Notes under the pieces: model-generated
Database searches by the model: none
Seen by the model: only the letters and a program-made list of their open reading frames with translations
What the model was told of the DNA's origin: nothing
Translations under genes and position numbers: made by a program
Part shown: positions 1 through 7,378 of the stretch, piece by piece
How positions within the stretch are numbered: the stretch's first letter is position 1
How the letters are laid out: each line of letters starts with the position of its first letter
Assembly: GCF_017833035.1 (NCBI RefSeq)
Contig: NZ_JAFIBM010000001.1
Span: 1,178,001 to 1,242,000, forward strand
Reading direction: 5' to 3'
Length of the DNA: 64,000 nt
Origin: Frigoribacterium sp. PvP032
GTDB lineage: Bacteria > Actinomycetota > Actinomycetes > Actinomycetales > Microbacteriaceae

Positions 1-69
1 AGGAGGGGCGTGGTCGGCTGGGCAGGCTCGGCGGGCGTCGTCACCTCGCCAGTCTCGCACCGCGCCCGC

Positions 70-75
70 TAGGGT
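70..75 (+). promoter_or_regulatory. Leaderless -10 box (TAGGGT)
   Basis: TAGGGT lies 8 bases before the ATG at 84, so transcription would begin at or next to the start codon. No Shine-Dalgarno sequence is present between them. Confidence 0.6.
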
Positions 76-83
76 CGACCACC

Positions 84-464
84 ATGGCCGCGCCCGATCT
101 GACCCCGTCCGACGACGCCGAGTCGCCCGCCGAGGGGCTCGCGATCTTCGACGACCAGACCCACGACGAGTCCGCCGCCCCGGCGCGCAGCTCGCGGCTG
201 GGCGTCGTCGTGCTCGTGCTCGCCGTGGTCCTGCTCGCCCTCGACGGCGTCGCGATCGCCCTGCTCGCGGGCGACGCCGTCACCGCCGCGGCGTCGATCG
301 CCCTCGTCACGATGCTCGCCTCGATCGGCGTCGGTGTCGTCGCCCTCGTGGCCGTCGCCACGCGCCGCGGCCGGTGGCAGGCCGTCGCCGCGGTGCTGCT
401 CAGCGTCCTGGCCAACCCGTTCGTGTTCGTCTGGCTGCTGGGCGCCCTCGTCCCCTCCCTCTGA
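84..464 (+). CDS. Small three-helix membrane protein
   Basis: This 126-residue protein has a hydrophilic, acidic N-terminus (about residues 1-30) followed by three hydrophobic stretches near residues 33-57, 62-88 and 97-122, so it should be an integral membrane protein. I do not recognise a named family. The ATG was chosen because a TAGGGT box sits 8 bases upstream and nothing better precedes it. It lies 37 bases upstream of menB in the same direction, but menB has its own leaderless-type promoter, so the two need not be one transcript. Function unknown. Confidence 0.6.
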   Translation: MAAPDLTPSDDAESPAEGLAIFDDQTHDESAAPARSSRLGVVVLVLAVVLLALDGVAIALLAGDAVTAAASIALVTMLASIGVGVVALVAVATRRGRWQAVAAVLLSVLANPFVFVWLLGALVPSL

Positions 465-488
465 CGCGCCGCCTCCTCGGCCCGGTCG

Positions 489-494
489 TAGGCT
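489..494 (+). promoter_or_regulatory. Leaderless -10 box (TAGGCT) of menB
   Basis: TAGGCT is 7 bases upstream of the menB ATG at 502. The same arrangement recurs before many genes of the window. Confidence 0.6.
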
Positions 495-501
495 GGTGGG
501 C

Positions 502-1410
502 ATGTCCGCCGCAGTGTCCGACCTGTTCGATCCAGCCGAGTGGCGAGAGGTGCCGGGCTTCGACGGCCTCACCGACGTCACCTACCACCTCGACGTCGAC
601 GGCCGGGTGGCCCGCGTCGCGATCGACCGGCCCGAGGTGCGGAACGCGTTCCGGCCGCGCACCGTCGACGAGCTGTACCGCGTGCTCGACCACGCACGCC
701 AGCAGAGCAGGGTCGGCGTCGTGCTGCTCACGGGCAACGGCCCGAGCCCGAAGGACGGCGGCTGGGCCTTCTGCAGCGGCGGCGACCAGCGCATCCGCGG
801 CCGTGACGGCTACAAGGCCGAGGGCGCCGAGGCCAACGTGGCCGATCCTGCCTCGGCGGGGCGCCTCCACATCCTCGAGGTGCAGCGCCTCATCCGGTTC
901 ATGCCCAAGGTCGTCATCGCGGTCGTGCCCGGCTGGGCGGCGGGCGGCGGCCACTCGCTCCACGTCGTCTGCGACCTCACGATCGCCAGCCGTGAGCACG
1001 GCAAGTTCAAGCAGACGGACGCCGACGTCGGCTCGTTCGACGCCGGCTACGGCAGCGCCTACTTCGCGAAGCAGATCGGCCAGAAGCTCGCCCGCGAGGT
1101 GTTCTTCCTCGCCGAGGAGTACAGCGCCGACCGCGCCCACGAGATGGGCGCCGTCAACCGCGTCGTCGCGCACGCCGACCTCGAGAAGGAGGCGCTGGCC
1201 ATGGCCCGCGTCGTCCTCACGAAGTCGCCCACCGCCATCCGCATGCTCAAGTTCGCGTTCAACGCCACGGACGACGGCATCGTGGGCCAGCAGGTCTTCG
1301 CCGGCGAGGCGACGCGCCTCGCGTACGGCACCGACGAGGCCGTCGAGGGGCGCGACTCGTTCCTCGAGAAGCGCGAGCCCGACTGGTCGCCGTTCCCGTG
1401 GCAGTACTGA
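502..1410 (+). CDS. menB: 1,4-dihydroxy-2-naphthoyl-CoA synthase
   Basis: A crotonase-fold enzyme of 302 residues that closes the second ring of menaquinone by converting o-succinylbenzoyl-CoA to 1,4-dihydroxy-2-naphthoyl-CoA. Visible family signatures are the oxyanion-hole segment FCSGGDQRIRG near residue 90, the glycine-rich AAGGGHSLHVVCDLTIAS near 145, DVGSFDAGYGSAYFA near 175, and the SPFPWQY C-terminus typical of MenB rather than of general enoyl-CoA hydratases. The reading frame is open upstream, but the ATG at 502 follows a TAGGCT box by 7 bases and gives the usual family length. It is followed by menE (46-base gap) and menA, so it opens the first men group. Confidence 0.95.
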   Translation: MSAAVSDLFDPAEWREVPGFDGLTDVTYHLDVDGRVARVAIDRPEVRNAFRPRTVDELYRVLDHARQQSRVGVVLLTGNGPSPKDGGWAFCSGGDQRIRGRDGYKAEGAEANVADPASAGRLHILEVQRLIRFMPKVVIAVVPGWAAGGGHSLHVVCDLTIASREHGKFKQTDADVGSFDAGYGSAYFAKQIGQKLAREVFFLAEEYSADRAHEMGAVNRVVAHADLEKEALAMARVVLTKSPTAIRMLKFAFNATDDGIVGQQVFAGEATRLAYGTDEAVEGRDSFLEKREPDWSPFPWQY

Positions 1411-1456
1411 CGCCGACGGGGCGCGCAGCAGGGCACGACACGAGGAGGCGCGGCGC

Positions 1457-2662
1457 GTGACCCGCCCCCTCCTCCCCGTCGACGCGCGACGCCCGCTCGA
1501 CGTGCTCGAGGCCCTCCGCGAGGCCCTGGCAGGTGGTCCCGCCGTCGCTCCGCGCACCGACGACCACGTCCCCGCCGACCTGCCCGGCTCGGTGCCGCAG
1601 CCCGTGGCGCTCGTCGTCGAGACGAGCGGGTCGAGCGGCGTGCCGAAGCGCGTGATGCTGCCGGCCGACGCCCTGCTCGCCGGCGCGGCCGCGGCCGACG
1701 GTGCGCTCAGCGGCCCCGGGCAGTGGCTGCTCGCACTGCCGGCGCACTACGTCGCAGGGACGAACGTGCTCGTGCGCAGCATCGCCGCCGACACCGAGCC
1801 CGAGGTCCTCGCCCCGGGGCACTTCGACCCGGTCGCGTTCGCCGAGGCCGCTCGTCGCCTCGAGCACCCCGTCCGCTACGCGTCGCTCGTGCCCGCGCAG
1901 CTCGCCGCGGTGCTCGACGCCGCCGAGCACGACGACGGCGTGGCCGACGCGGCGCAGAGCTTCGCCGCGGTGCTGGTGGGCGGGCAGGCGACGCCCGCCT
2001 CCCTCGTCGACAGGGCCCGCGCCTCCGGCGTGAGGATCGTCCGCACCTACGGGTCGAGCGAGACGAGCGGGGGCTGCGTCTACGACGGCGTGCCCGTCGG
2101 TCGCACGCGCGTGGAGATCGTCGACGGACAGGTCGAGCTGGCCGGTCCGTCGCTCGCCCTCGGCTACCTGGGCGACGACGCCCGCACCACGGCAGCGTTC
2201 GTCGAACGCGACGGAGAGCGCTGGTACCGCACGGGCGACGCCGGCGAGCTGTCCGACGTCGGTGTCCTGACCGTCGCCGGGCGTCTCGACGACGTCGTCG
2301 TCTCCGGGGGAGAGAAGGTCTCGCTGGGGCTCGTCGAGCGGGTCGTCCGCGAGCAGCCGGGGCTCGGCTCCGCGGTCGTCGTGCGGGCGCCGCACGAGCG
2401 GTGGGGCGAGGTGCCCGTCGTCGTCGTGGGGGAGCCGGTCAGCCGCGGCCTGCCCGAGGCGCCGGGCCTGCCCGAGTCGCCTGGCCTACCAGCGCTGCCA
2501 GGCCTGCCCGAGCTGCGGGCCGCTGTCGCTGCCGCCCTCGGTCGAGCGGCGGCGCCCGACCGGCTCGTCGTCCTCCCCGAGCTGCCCCTGCTCGCCAGCG
2601 GCAAGCCCGACCGCCGCGCCCTGCAGGCCCTCGTCGCGGGCGGCGACCCCGCCCGGAACTAG
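1457..2662 (+). CDS. menE: o-succinylbenzoate-CoA ligase
   Basis: An AMP-forming acyl-CoA synthetase of 401 residues, on the short side for MenE, that activates o-succinylbenzoate as its CoA thioester. Motifs in order: the P-loop-like TSGSSGVPK near residue 53, GSSETSGG near 200, YRTGDAG near 256, GGEKV near 284 and the C-terminal catalytic lysine in SGKPDRR near 381. The GTG start at 1457 is preceded by GAGGAGG 8-9 bases upstream. An imperfect proline/glycine-rich repeat (GLPE-type, about residues 330-353) joins the large domain to the C-terminal lid and is absent from standard homologues. It lies 46 bases after menB and 10 bases before menA. Confidence 0.92.
   Translation: MTRPLLPVDARRPLDVLEALREALAGGPAVAPRTDDHVPADLPGSVPQPVALVVETSGSSGVPKRVMLPADALLAGAAAADGALSGPGQWLLALPAHYVAGTNVLVRSIAADTEPEVLAPGHFDPVAFAEAARRLEHPVRYASLVPAQLAAVLDAAEHDDGVADAAQSFAAVLVGGQATPASLVDRARASGVRIVRTYGSSETSGGCVYDGVPVGRTRVEIVDGQVELAGPSLALGYLGDDARTTAAFVERDGERWYRTGDAGELSDVGVLTVAGRLDDVVVSGGEKVSLGLVERVVREQPGLGSAVVVRAPHERWGEVPVVVVGEPVSRGLPEAPGLPESPGLPALPGLPELRAAVAAALGRAAAPDRLVVLPELPLLASGKPDRRALQALVAGGDPARN
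2448..2514 (+). repeat. Imperfect in-frame repeat inside menE
   Basis: Three to four degenerate copies of an approximately 17-18 base unit rich in GGCCTGCC encode the GLPE/PGLP-type linker of MenE. Copies differ by several bases. Confidence 0.55.
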
Positions 2663-2665
2663 GAT
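2660..2665 (+). promoter_or_regulatory. Leaderless -10 box (TAGGAT) of menA
   Basis: TAGGAT overlaps the menE stop codon and ends 7 bases before the menA GTG. It would allow menA to be transcribed independently of menBE. Confidence 0.55.
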
Positions 2666-2672
2666 CGGTCCC

Positions 2673-3620
2673 GTGGCACGAGCGACGACATCCCAGAAGA
2701 AGAAGCGCGGCGGCCGACCGGGAGGCCGACCGGGCGCCCAGCGAGCCCGCCGCGTCACGCCCGGCGACTGGATCGGCGGCGCCCGGCTGCGCACGCTGCC
2801 CCTCGGGGTCGCGCCCGTCGCGCTCGGCACCGGTGTCGCCCGGGCGAACGGCAGCTGGGACCTCCCGCTGGCCCTGCTCTGCCTCGCGATCGCCGTGTTC
2901 CTGCAGATCGGCGTCAACTACGCCAACGACTACTCCGACGGCATCCGCGGCACCGACGCGCATCGGGTCGGCCCGGCACGTCTGACGGGCTCGGGCAGCG
3001 TCCGGCCGAAGACGGTGCTGCGGGTCGCCCTCGTCTTCTTCGGCCTCGCGGCGCTCGCCGGCGTGGTCGTCGTCGTGACCACCGGCTACTGGTGGATGCT
3101 CGCGGTCGGCGCGGCTGCCGTCGTCGCCGCCTGGTACTACACGGGCGGCAAGCGCCCCTACGGCTACAACGCCCTCGGCGAGGTCTTCGTCTTCGTCTTC
3201 TTCGGCCTGGTGGCCACCGTCGGCACCGCGTTCGTGCAGCTGCACAGGTTCCCCGCCGACGCCTGGATCGCGGGCATCGCCGCCGGGCTCTTCGCCTGCG
3301 CCGTGCTGATGGTCAACAACATCCGCGACATCCCGCAAGACGCTGCGGCAGGCAAGCGCACCCTCGCGGTCGTCGTCGGCGACACCGTGGCACGGGCGCT
3401 CTACGCGCTGTTCCTGCTGCTGCCGTTCCTGCTGCTGGTCTACTTCGGCTTCCTGTACTTCAACGCGCCGTACGTCTACTTCGTGCTGATCACGGCGGTG
3501 CCCGCAGCGGTCATCGGCGTCACCGGCAAGACGCCGCGCGAGCTGATCCTCGCCCTGCAGCTGTCGTCGCTCACGGCGCTGCTGTTCGGGCTCGGCCTCG
3601 GGGCCGCCCTCTTCTTCTAG
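2673..3620 (+). CDS. menA: 1,4-dihydroxy-2-naphthoate polyprenyltransferase
   Basis: An integral membrane UbiA-family prenyltransferase (315 residues) that transfers the polyprenyl chain to DHNA in the cytoplasmic membrane, yielding demethylmenaquinone. The first aspartate-rich motif NYANDYSDGIRGTD lies near residue 84 and the second, NNIRDIPQDAAAGKR, near 214. Several hydrophobic segments follow the family pattern of 8-9 helices. The N-terminal 35 residues are very basic (KKKRGG, RPGGRPG). The GTG start is 10 bases after menE and 7 bases after a TAGGAT box. Its tail partner is probably the polyprenyl diphosphate synthase at 10916. Confidence 0.95.
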   Translation: MARATTSQKKKRGGRPGGRPGAQRARRVTPGDWIGGARLRTLPLGVAPVALGTGVARANGSWDLPLALLCLAIAVFLQIGVNYANDYSDGIRGTDAHRVGPARLTGSGSVRPKTVLRVALVFFGLAALAGVVVVVTTGYWWMLAVGAAAVVAAWYYTGGKRPYGYNALGEVFVFVFFGLVATVGTAFVQLHRFPADAWIAGIAAGLFACAVLMVNNIRDIPQDAAAGKRTLAVVVGDTVARALYALFLLLPFLLLVYFGFLYFNAPYVYFVLITAVPAAVIGVTGKTPRELILALQLSSLTALLFGLGLGAALFF

Positions 3621-3641
3621 ACAACTGCCCTCTTCTTCTAG
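3606..3641 (+). repeat. 15-base direct repeat duplicating the menA stop region
   Basis: GCCCTCTTCTTCTAG occurs at 3606-3620, where it contains the menA stop, and again at 3627-3641 after a 6-base spacer. Two copies of AGGAGGCGCGTCC follow at 3645 and 3670. Confidence 0.8.
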
Positions 3642-3667
3642 ATCAGGAGGCGCGTCCCGCGTCGGTC

Positions 3668-4009
3668 CTAGGAGGCGCGTCCAGCGTCGTGCGCGTCGCG
3701 AGCGTCGTCAGCAGCGTCGCCCTCGTGAGCGCCGCGAACAGCATCGGCCTCGCGGGCGTCGCGCTCGGCCAGCTCGGCGTCCTCGGCGAGGCTGTCGCCG
3801 TCGAGCGGCTCCGGCTTCGACCGACGCTCGGCGAGCTCGAGCGCGACCTGTCGGCGCAGCGGCGCGAAGAAGAGGTACGAGACGCAGAACGCCACCACGG
3901 CGGCGATGAGCGTCGCGAGGTACGGGTTCGGCAGCAGGAGCACCAGCACGACCAGCGCGACGAGGAACACGCCGAGGCGGACGATCGTGTACTTGACCCA
4001 GGGTTTCAC
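3668..4009 (-). CDS. DUF4229 small membrane protein
   Basis: A 113-residue protein with two transmembrane segments (about residues 9-26 and 29-51, including LLPNPYLATLIAAVVAF and CVSYLFFAPLRR) followed by a charged, alanine/aspartate-rich tail. This matches the DUF4229 family, commonly found beside menA in actinobacteria; its function is unknown. It converges on menA. The GTG start at 4009 is 6 bases downstream of a TAGACT box on its own strand, which supports the start. The last 40 residues are low-complexity (DAxD, RDA repeats). Confidence 0.75.
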   Translation of the reverse strand: MKPWVKYTIVRLGVFLVALVVLVLLLPNPYLATLIAAVVAFCVSYLFFAPLRRQVALELAERRSKPEPLDGDSLAEDAELAERDAREADAVRGAHEGDAADDARDAHDAGRAS

Positions 4010-4015
4010 GCGGCG

Positions 4016-4021
4016 AGTCTA
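4016..4021 (-). promoter_or_regulatory. Leaderless -10 box (TAGACT) of the DUF4229 gene
   Basis: On the minus strand TAGACT ends 6 bases before the GTG start at 4009. Confidence 0.55.
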
Positions 4022-4206
4022 CGCGCGCCCCCCGCACCTCCTCGTCGCCCAGGTCGCCCCCTCGCCCTGTGCGCCCATCGAGTTGCCCCGAAGCGCTGCC
4101 CCGACCGGCACGAGGCAGCAGTTCGGGGAAACTCGACGTCGAAGCGGTTGATCGGCGGAGAGCAGGGCTCCCTGCCGACCATCAGGCGACGTCCTGCCGG
4201 CCCGCC

Positions 4207-4212
4207 TATGCT
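4207..4212 (+). promoter_or_regulatory. Leaderless -10 box (TATGCT)
   Basis: TATGCT is separated by 6 bases from the ATG at 4219. Confidence 0.55.
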
Positions 4213-4218
4213 CTGTCC

Positions 4219-4584
4219 ATGGTGAAGTTCTTGGTCGTGGCGATCGTCGCAGCGTCAGCCTTCGTCATCTACGCCCTGATCGACTGCCTCTTCGCCGAGT
4301 CGTCGAAGTTCCGGGCCCTCAACAAGCCTCTCTGGGCGCTCGTCATCGTCCTGCTGCCCGTCATCGGCGCCGTCCTGTGGTTCCTCATCGGCCGTGCGCG
4401 CAAGACCGGCCAGGCCGAGTCGCGTCGGTTCGTCGCCCCCGACGACGACCCCGAGTTCTCGGGCCGGTCCAGCTCGACCGTCACCGACCTCGACCGGGAG
4501 ACGACCGACGAGCGCATCCGTCGCCTCGAAGAAGAGCTGGCCGAGCTCGACGGAGACGACAAGAACGACAAGAACAACGCCTGA
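4219..4584 (+). CDS. PLDc_N-domain membrane protein
   Basis: A 121-residue protein with the phospholipase D nuclease N-terminal domain pattern (PLDc_N): a first helix at residues 4-22, the conserved ALIDCLF, then LNKPLWALVIVLLPVIGAVLWFLIGR near residues 36-60. The remaining tail is hydrophilic and ends in an acidic coiled-coil-like stretch (IRRLEEELAELDGDD). No catalytic HKD motif is present, so it is not a nuclease; the role is unknown. It sits 10 bases before menD, an association often seen in Microbacteriaceae. The ATG follows a TATGCT box by 6 bases. Confidence 0.8.
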   Translation: MVKFLVVAIVAASAFVIYALIDCLFAESSKFRALNKPLWALVIVLLPVIGAVLWFLIGRARKTGQAESRRFVAPDDDPEFSGRSSSTVTDLDRETTDERIRRLEEELAELDGDDKNDKNNA

Positions 4585-4594
4585 GGCCCACCCC

Positions 4595-6424
4595 GTGACA
4601 CCTCCTGAGGGCGACCGGCCCGACACGGCCGAGTCCGAGCTGCCGTCCCGCCGGGATGCCGTCAGCCACGATGACGGGTCTCCGTCGATGTCGGGCAGCG
4701 TCGCCACCGACTACGCCGTGGCCCTCCTGGCCGGGCTGGTCGACGCAGGCGTCCGCGAGGTCGTCCTCAGCCCCGGGTCACGCTCGCAGGCGATCGCCCT
4801 CGCGGCCGCCGAGTTCGAGCGTGCCGGTCGGCTGCGCCTCCGCGTCCGCATCGACGAGCGCTCGGCGGGCTTCCTCGCGCTCGGCCTCGCCGTCGAGTCC
4901 GGTCTCCCCGCAGTCGTGGTCACCACCTCCGGCACGGCGGTGGCCAACCTGCACCCGGCGGTGCTCGAGGCCCACCACTCCGGCGTCCCCATGATCGTGC
5001 TGACGGCCGACCGTCCCGTCGAGCTGCGGGGCATCGGCGCCAACCAGACCACCCAGCAGCCCGGCGTCTTCGGCGTCGCAGCCCGGATCGTCCACGATCT
5101 CGAGGCCCCGCGGTCGGGCGCGGTCGAGCCCGCGACCGTCCGCGACGTCGCCCGTGCGGCCGTCACGACGGCCCTCGGCGCCCCCGACGCTGACCGGGCC
5201 GAGGGCGCCCCGGTCGTCCCGGGGCCCGTCCACCTCAACATCGCGTTCCGCGAGCCGCTGTCGGCGGCGCTCGACTCCCTCCCCGCTGCCCGTCCCGAAC
5301 CGGTCGACGCCGCCTCCTGGTCGGACGCCGCCCGCGTCGCCGCCGTGCGCGTCGAGGTCGACGTCGAGCCGTCCACGGTCGTCGTCGCCGGCCACGGGGC
5401 CGGCCCCGAGGCCGAGCGGCTGGCCCGCGCCCTCGGCGCCCCCCTCGTCGCCGAGGTCTCGAGCGGGGCCCACTTCGGCCCGAACCTCTCGCTCGGCTTC
5501 CGCACTCTGCTCGGCGAGCCCGAGTTCGGCGGTGCCGTGCGTCGTGCCTTCGTGCTCGGGCACCCGACCCTGACCCGGCAGGTGCCTGCTCTCCTCACGC
5601 GAGCGGGCGTCGAGGTGCTCGTGGTGCGCGGAGCCACCGCCGACGCCTACGATCCGGGCCGGTCGGCCACGGTCGTCGACGCCGTCGACGTAGTCCAGAG
5701 CGAAGGAGGCGCGCCCGACGACCGCGCTCACCGCGCCTGGGTGGGCCGCTGGGTGCACGCCGGACGCCGGGTGGTCGGCGACGACGAGGCCCCGCCCGAC
5801 CTCGAGGCAGCCACGAGCGACGACGGCTCCGCGCGAGCCGAGTTCCTCCGGGGCGAGGTCGCGCTGTTGCGGCGCCCCGTGACGCGGCGCGCCCTGGCCG
5901 AGACCCTGTGGCGCGTGACCTGGCCGCACGACCGTCTCGTCCTCGGGGCCTCCCGCCTCATCCGCGAGGTCGACGAGGTCGTGCCCGGCAAGGCGATCCG
6001 CGTGCACGCGAACCGCGGCCTCGCCGGCATCGACGGCACGGTCGCCACGGCAACGGGCATCGCCCTCGCGAGCCAGGTCGACGACGGCGCGCCCGGCGTC
6101 ACCCGCGTGCTCGTCGGCGACCTGACCCTGCTGCACGACGTCGGGTCGCTCCTCCTCGGCGACGGCGAGGTGCGGCCGCGACTGCAGGTCGTCGTCGGCA
6201 ACGACGGGGGCGGCACGATCTTCGACGGCCTCGAGGTCGCCGCCACGGCGCCCGTCGACGCGATGCGTCGGGTGCAGTTCACGCCGCACTCCGTCCAGCT
6301 CGCCGGGTTGGCGGCCGCCTACGGCTGGCACCACGTGCTCGCCTCGACGCGCGCCGAGCTCAACCAGGCACTCGCCCGCGCGTGGGACGGCCCCGTGCTG
6401 ATCGAGGTGCCGCTCGCGCGCTGA
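4595..6424 (+). CDS. menD: 2-succinyl-5-enolpyruvyl-6-hydroxy-3-cyclohexene-1-carboxylate synthase
   Basis: A thiamine-diphosphate enzyme that condenses isochorismate with 2-oxoglutarate, the first committed step of the menaquinone branch. Visible signatures: SPGSRSQAIALAA near residue 60, RIDERSAGF near 88 (with the cofactor-activating glutamate), TTSGTAVANLHPAV near 110, and the TPP/Mg site GNDGGGTIFDGLE near 536. From the GTG at 4595, with GAGG 8 bases upstream, the protein has 609 residues. An ATG at 4688 begins MSGSVATDYAVAL, which aligns with the usual MenD N-terminus and gives 578 residues, so the first 31 residues may be an artefact. Neighbours: PLDc_N gene upstream, PPK2 downstream. 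Confidence 0.9.
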   Translation: MTPPEGDRPDTAESELPSRRDAVSHDDGSPSMSGSVATDYAVALLAGLVDAGVREVVLSPGSRSQAIALAAAEFERAGRLRLRVRIDERSAGFLALGLAVESGLPAVVVTTSGTAVANLHPAVLEAHHSGVPMIVLTADRPVELRGIGANQTTQQPGVFGVAARIVHDLEAPRSGAVEPATVRDVARAAVTTALGAPDADRAEGAPVVPGPVHLNIAFREPLSAALDSLPAARPEPVDAASWSDAARVAAVRVEVDVEPSTVVVAGHGAGPEAERLARALGAPLVAEVSSGAHFGPNLSLGFRTLLGEPEFGGAVRRAFVLGHPTLTRQVPALLTRAGVEVLVVRGATADAYDPGRSATVVDAVDVVQSEGGAPDDRAHRAWVGRWVHAGRRVVGDDEAPPDLEAATSDDGSARAEFLRGEVALLRRPVTRRALAETLWRVTWPHDRLVLGASRLIREVDEVVPGKAIRVHANRGLAGIDGTVATATGIALASQVDDGAPGVTRVLVGDLTLLHDVGSLLLGDGEVRPRLQVVVGNDGGGTIFDGLEVAATAPVDAMRRVQFTPHSVQLAGLAAAYGWHHVLASTRAELNQALARAWDGPVLIEVPLAR

Positions 6425-6503
6425 CGGCCCTGGTCTCGTCGGCAGAGTCGACCGAGCCGACCGCGCACACCGCGCCGACCGCGCGGAGATCAGCCCCCGG
6501 CCG

Positions 6504-6509
6504 TAGGCT
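6504..6509 (+). promoter_or_regulatory. Leaderless -10 box (TAGGCT) of the PPK2 gene
   Basis: TAGGCT ends 7 bases before the ATG at 6517. Confidence 0.55.
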
Positions 6510-6516
6510 CGCACCC

Positions 6517-7368
6517 ATGGCCAAGACCTGGACGACCCTGCCCACCGAGATCCTCCGTGCCGGCCCCGAGCTGAGCCTCGCCGACGTCGACCCGGCCTCG
6601 ACCCCCGGCTTCCCCGGCGACAAGCGCTACGCCGCGCAGGTCCTCGAGTCGGGCCGTGACACGCTCGGCGAGCTGCAGGAGAAGCTCTTCGCCGGCAGCC
6701 GTACCGGAGGGTCGCAGGGGAACGTCCTGCTCGTCCTCCAGGGCACCGACACCGCAGGCAAGGGCGGCATCGTCCGCCACGTCGTCGGCGCCGTCGACCC
6801 GCAGGGCGTCGCGCACCACGCCTTCAAGGCCCCCACGGAGGAGGAGCTTGCACACGACTTCCTCTGGCGCGTCCGGCGCGAGCTGCCGGGGCCCGGCATG
6901 ATCGGGGTCTTCGACCGCTCCCACTACGAGGACGTCCTGATCGGCAAGGTCCGTCGGCTCGCCCCGCCCGAGGAGATCGAGCGCCGCTACGAGGCGATCG
7001 TCGAGTTCGAGCGCGAGCTCGTCGAGGCCGGGACGACCATCGTCAAGGTGATGCTGCACCTCTCGCGCGACGAGCAGAAGCAGCGCCTGACGGAGCGGCT
7101 CGACCGACCCGACAAGCACTGGAAGTTCAACCCCGGCGACATCGAGGAGCGCCTGGTGTGGGACGACTACCAGGACGCCTACGAGACCGCCCTGCGTCGC
7201 ACGTCGACGGACGCGGCGCCGTGGTTCGTCGTGCCGGCCGATCGCAAGTGGTACGCACGGGTGGCCGTCCAGCGCCTCCTCGTCGACGCCCTCGCTGCTC
7301 GTGGACTCGACTGGCCCGCCGCCGACTTCGACGTCGAGCTCGAGCGCACCCGCCTCGCCTCGACCTAG
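6517..7368 (+). CDS. Polyphosphate kinase 2 family phosphotransferase
   Basis: A 283-residue PPK2-family enzyme, which transfers phosphate between inorganic polyphosphate and nucleotides. The Walker A loop GTDTAGKGG is near residue 77, followed by FDRSHYEDVL (Walker B region, near 131) and the lid arginines in QRLTERLDRPDKHWKF near 188; WDDYQDAYE and ADRKWYAR complete the family pattern. Length and the single domain fit the AMP/ADP phosphorylating class (polyP:AMP or polyP:NDP), but the preferred nucleotide cannot be read from sequence. It stands alone between menD and the convergent MFS gene, with 10 bases between the two stop codons. Confidence 0.88.
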   Translation: MAKTWTTLPTEILRAGPELSLADVDPASTPGFPGDKRYAAQVLESGRDTLGELQEKLFAGSRTGGSQGNVLLVLQGTDTAGKGGIVRHVVGAVDPQGVAHHAFKAPTEEELAHDFLWRVRRELPGPGMIGVFDRSHYEDVLIGKVRRLAPPEEIERRYEAIVEFERELVEAGTTIVKVMLHLSRDEQKQRLTERLDRPDKHWKFNPGDIEERLVWDDYQDAYETALRRTSTDAAPWFVVPADRKWYARVAVQRLLVDALAARGLDWPAADFDVELERTRLAST

Positions 7369-7378
7369 GCGGGGGCGC

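Noticed and set aside
4688-6424. menD starting at the internal ATG
   Set aside because: Not excluded: it aligns better with the family N-terminus. The GTG at 4595 was preferred because it has a ribosome site and is 10 bases from the preceding stop.
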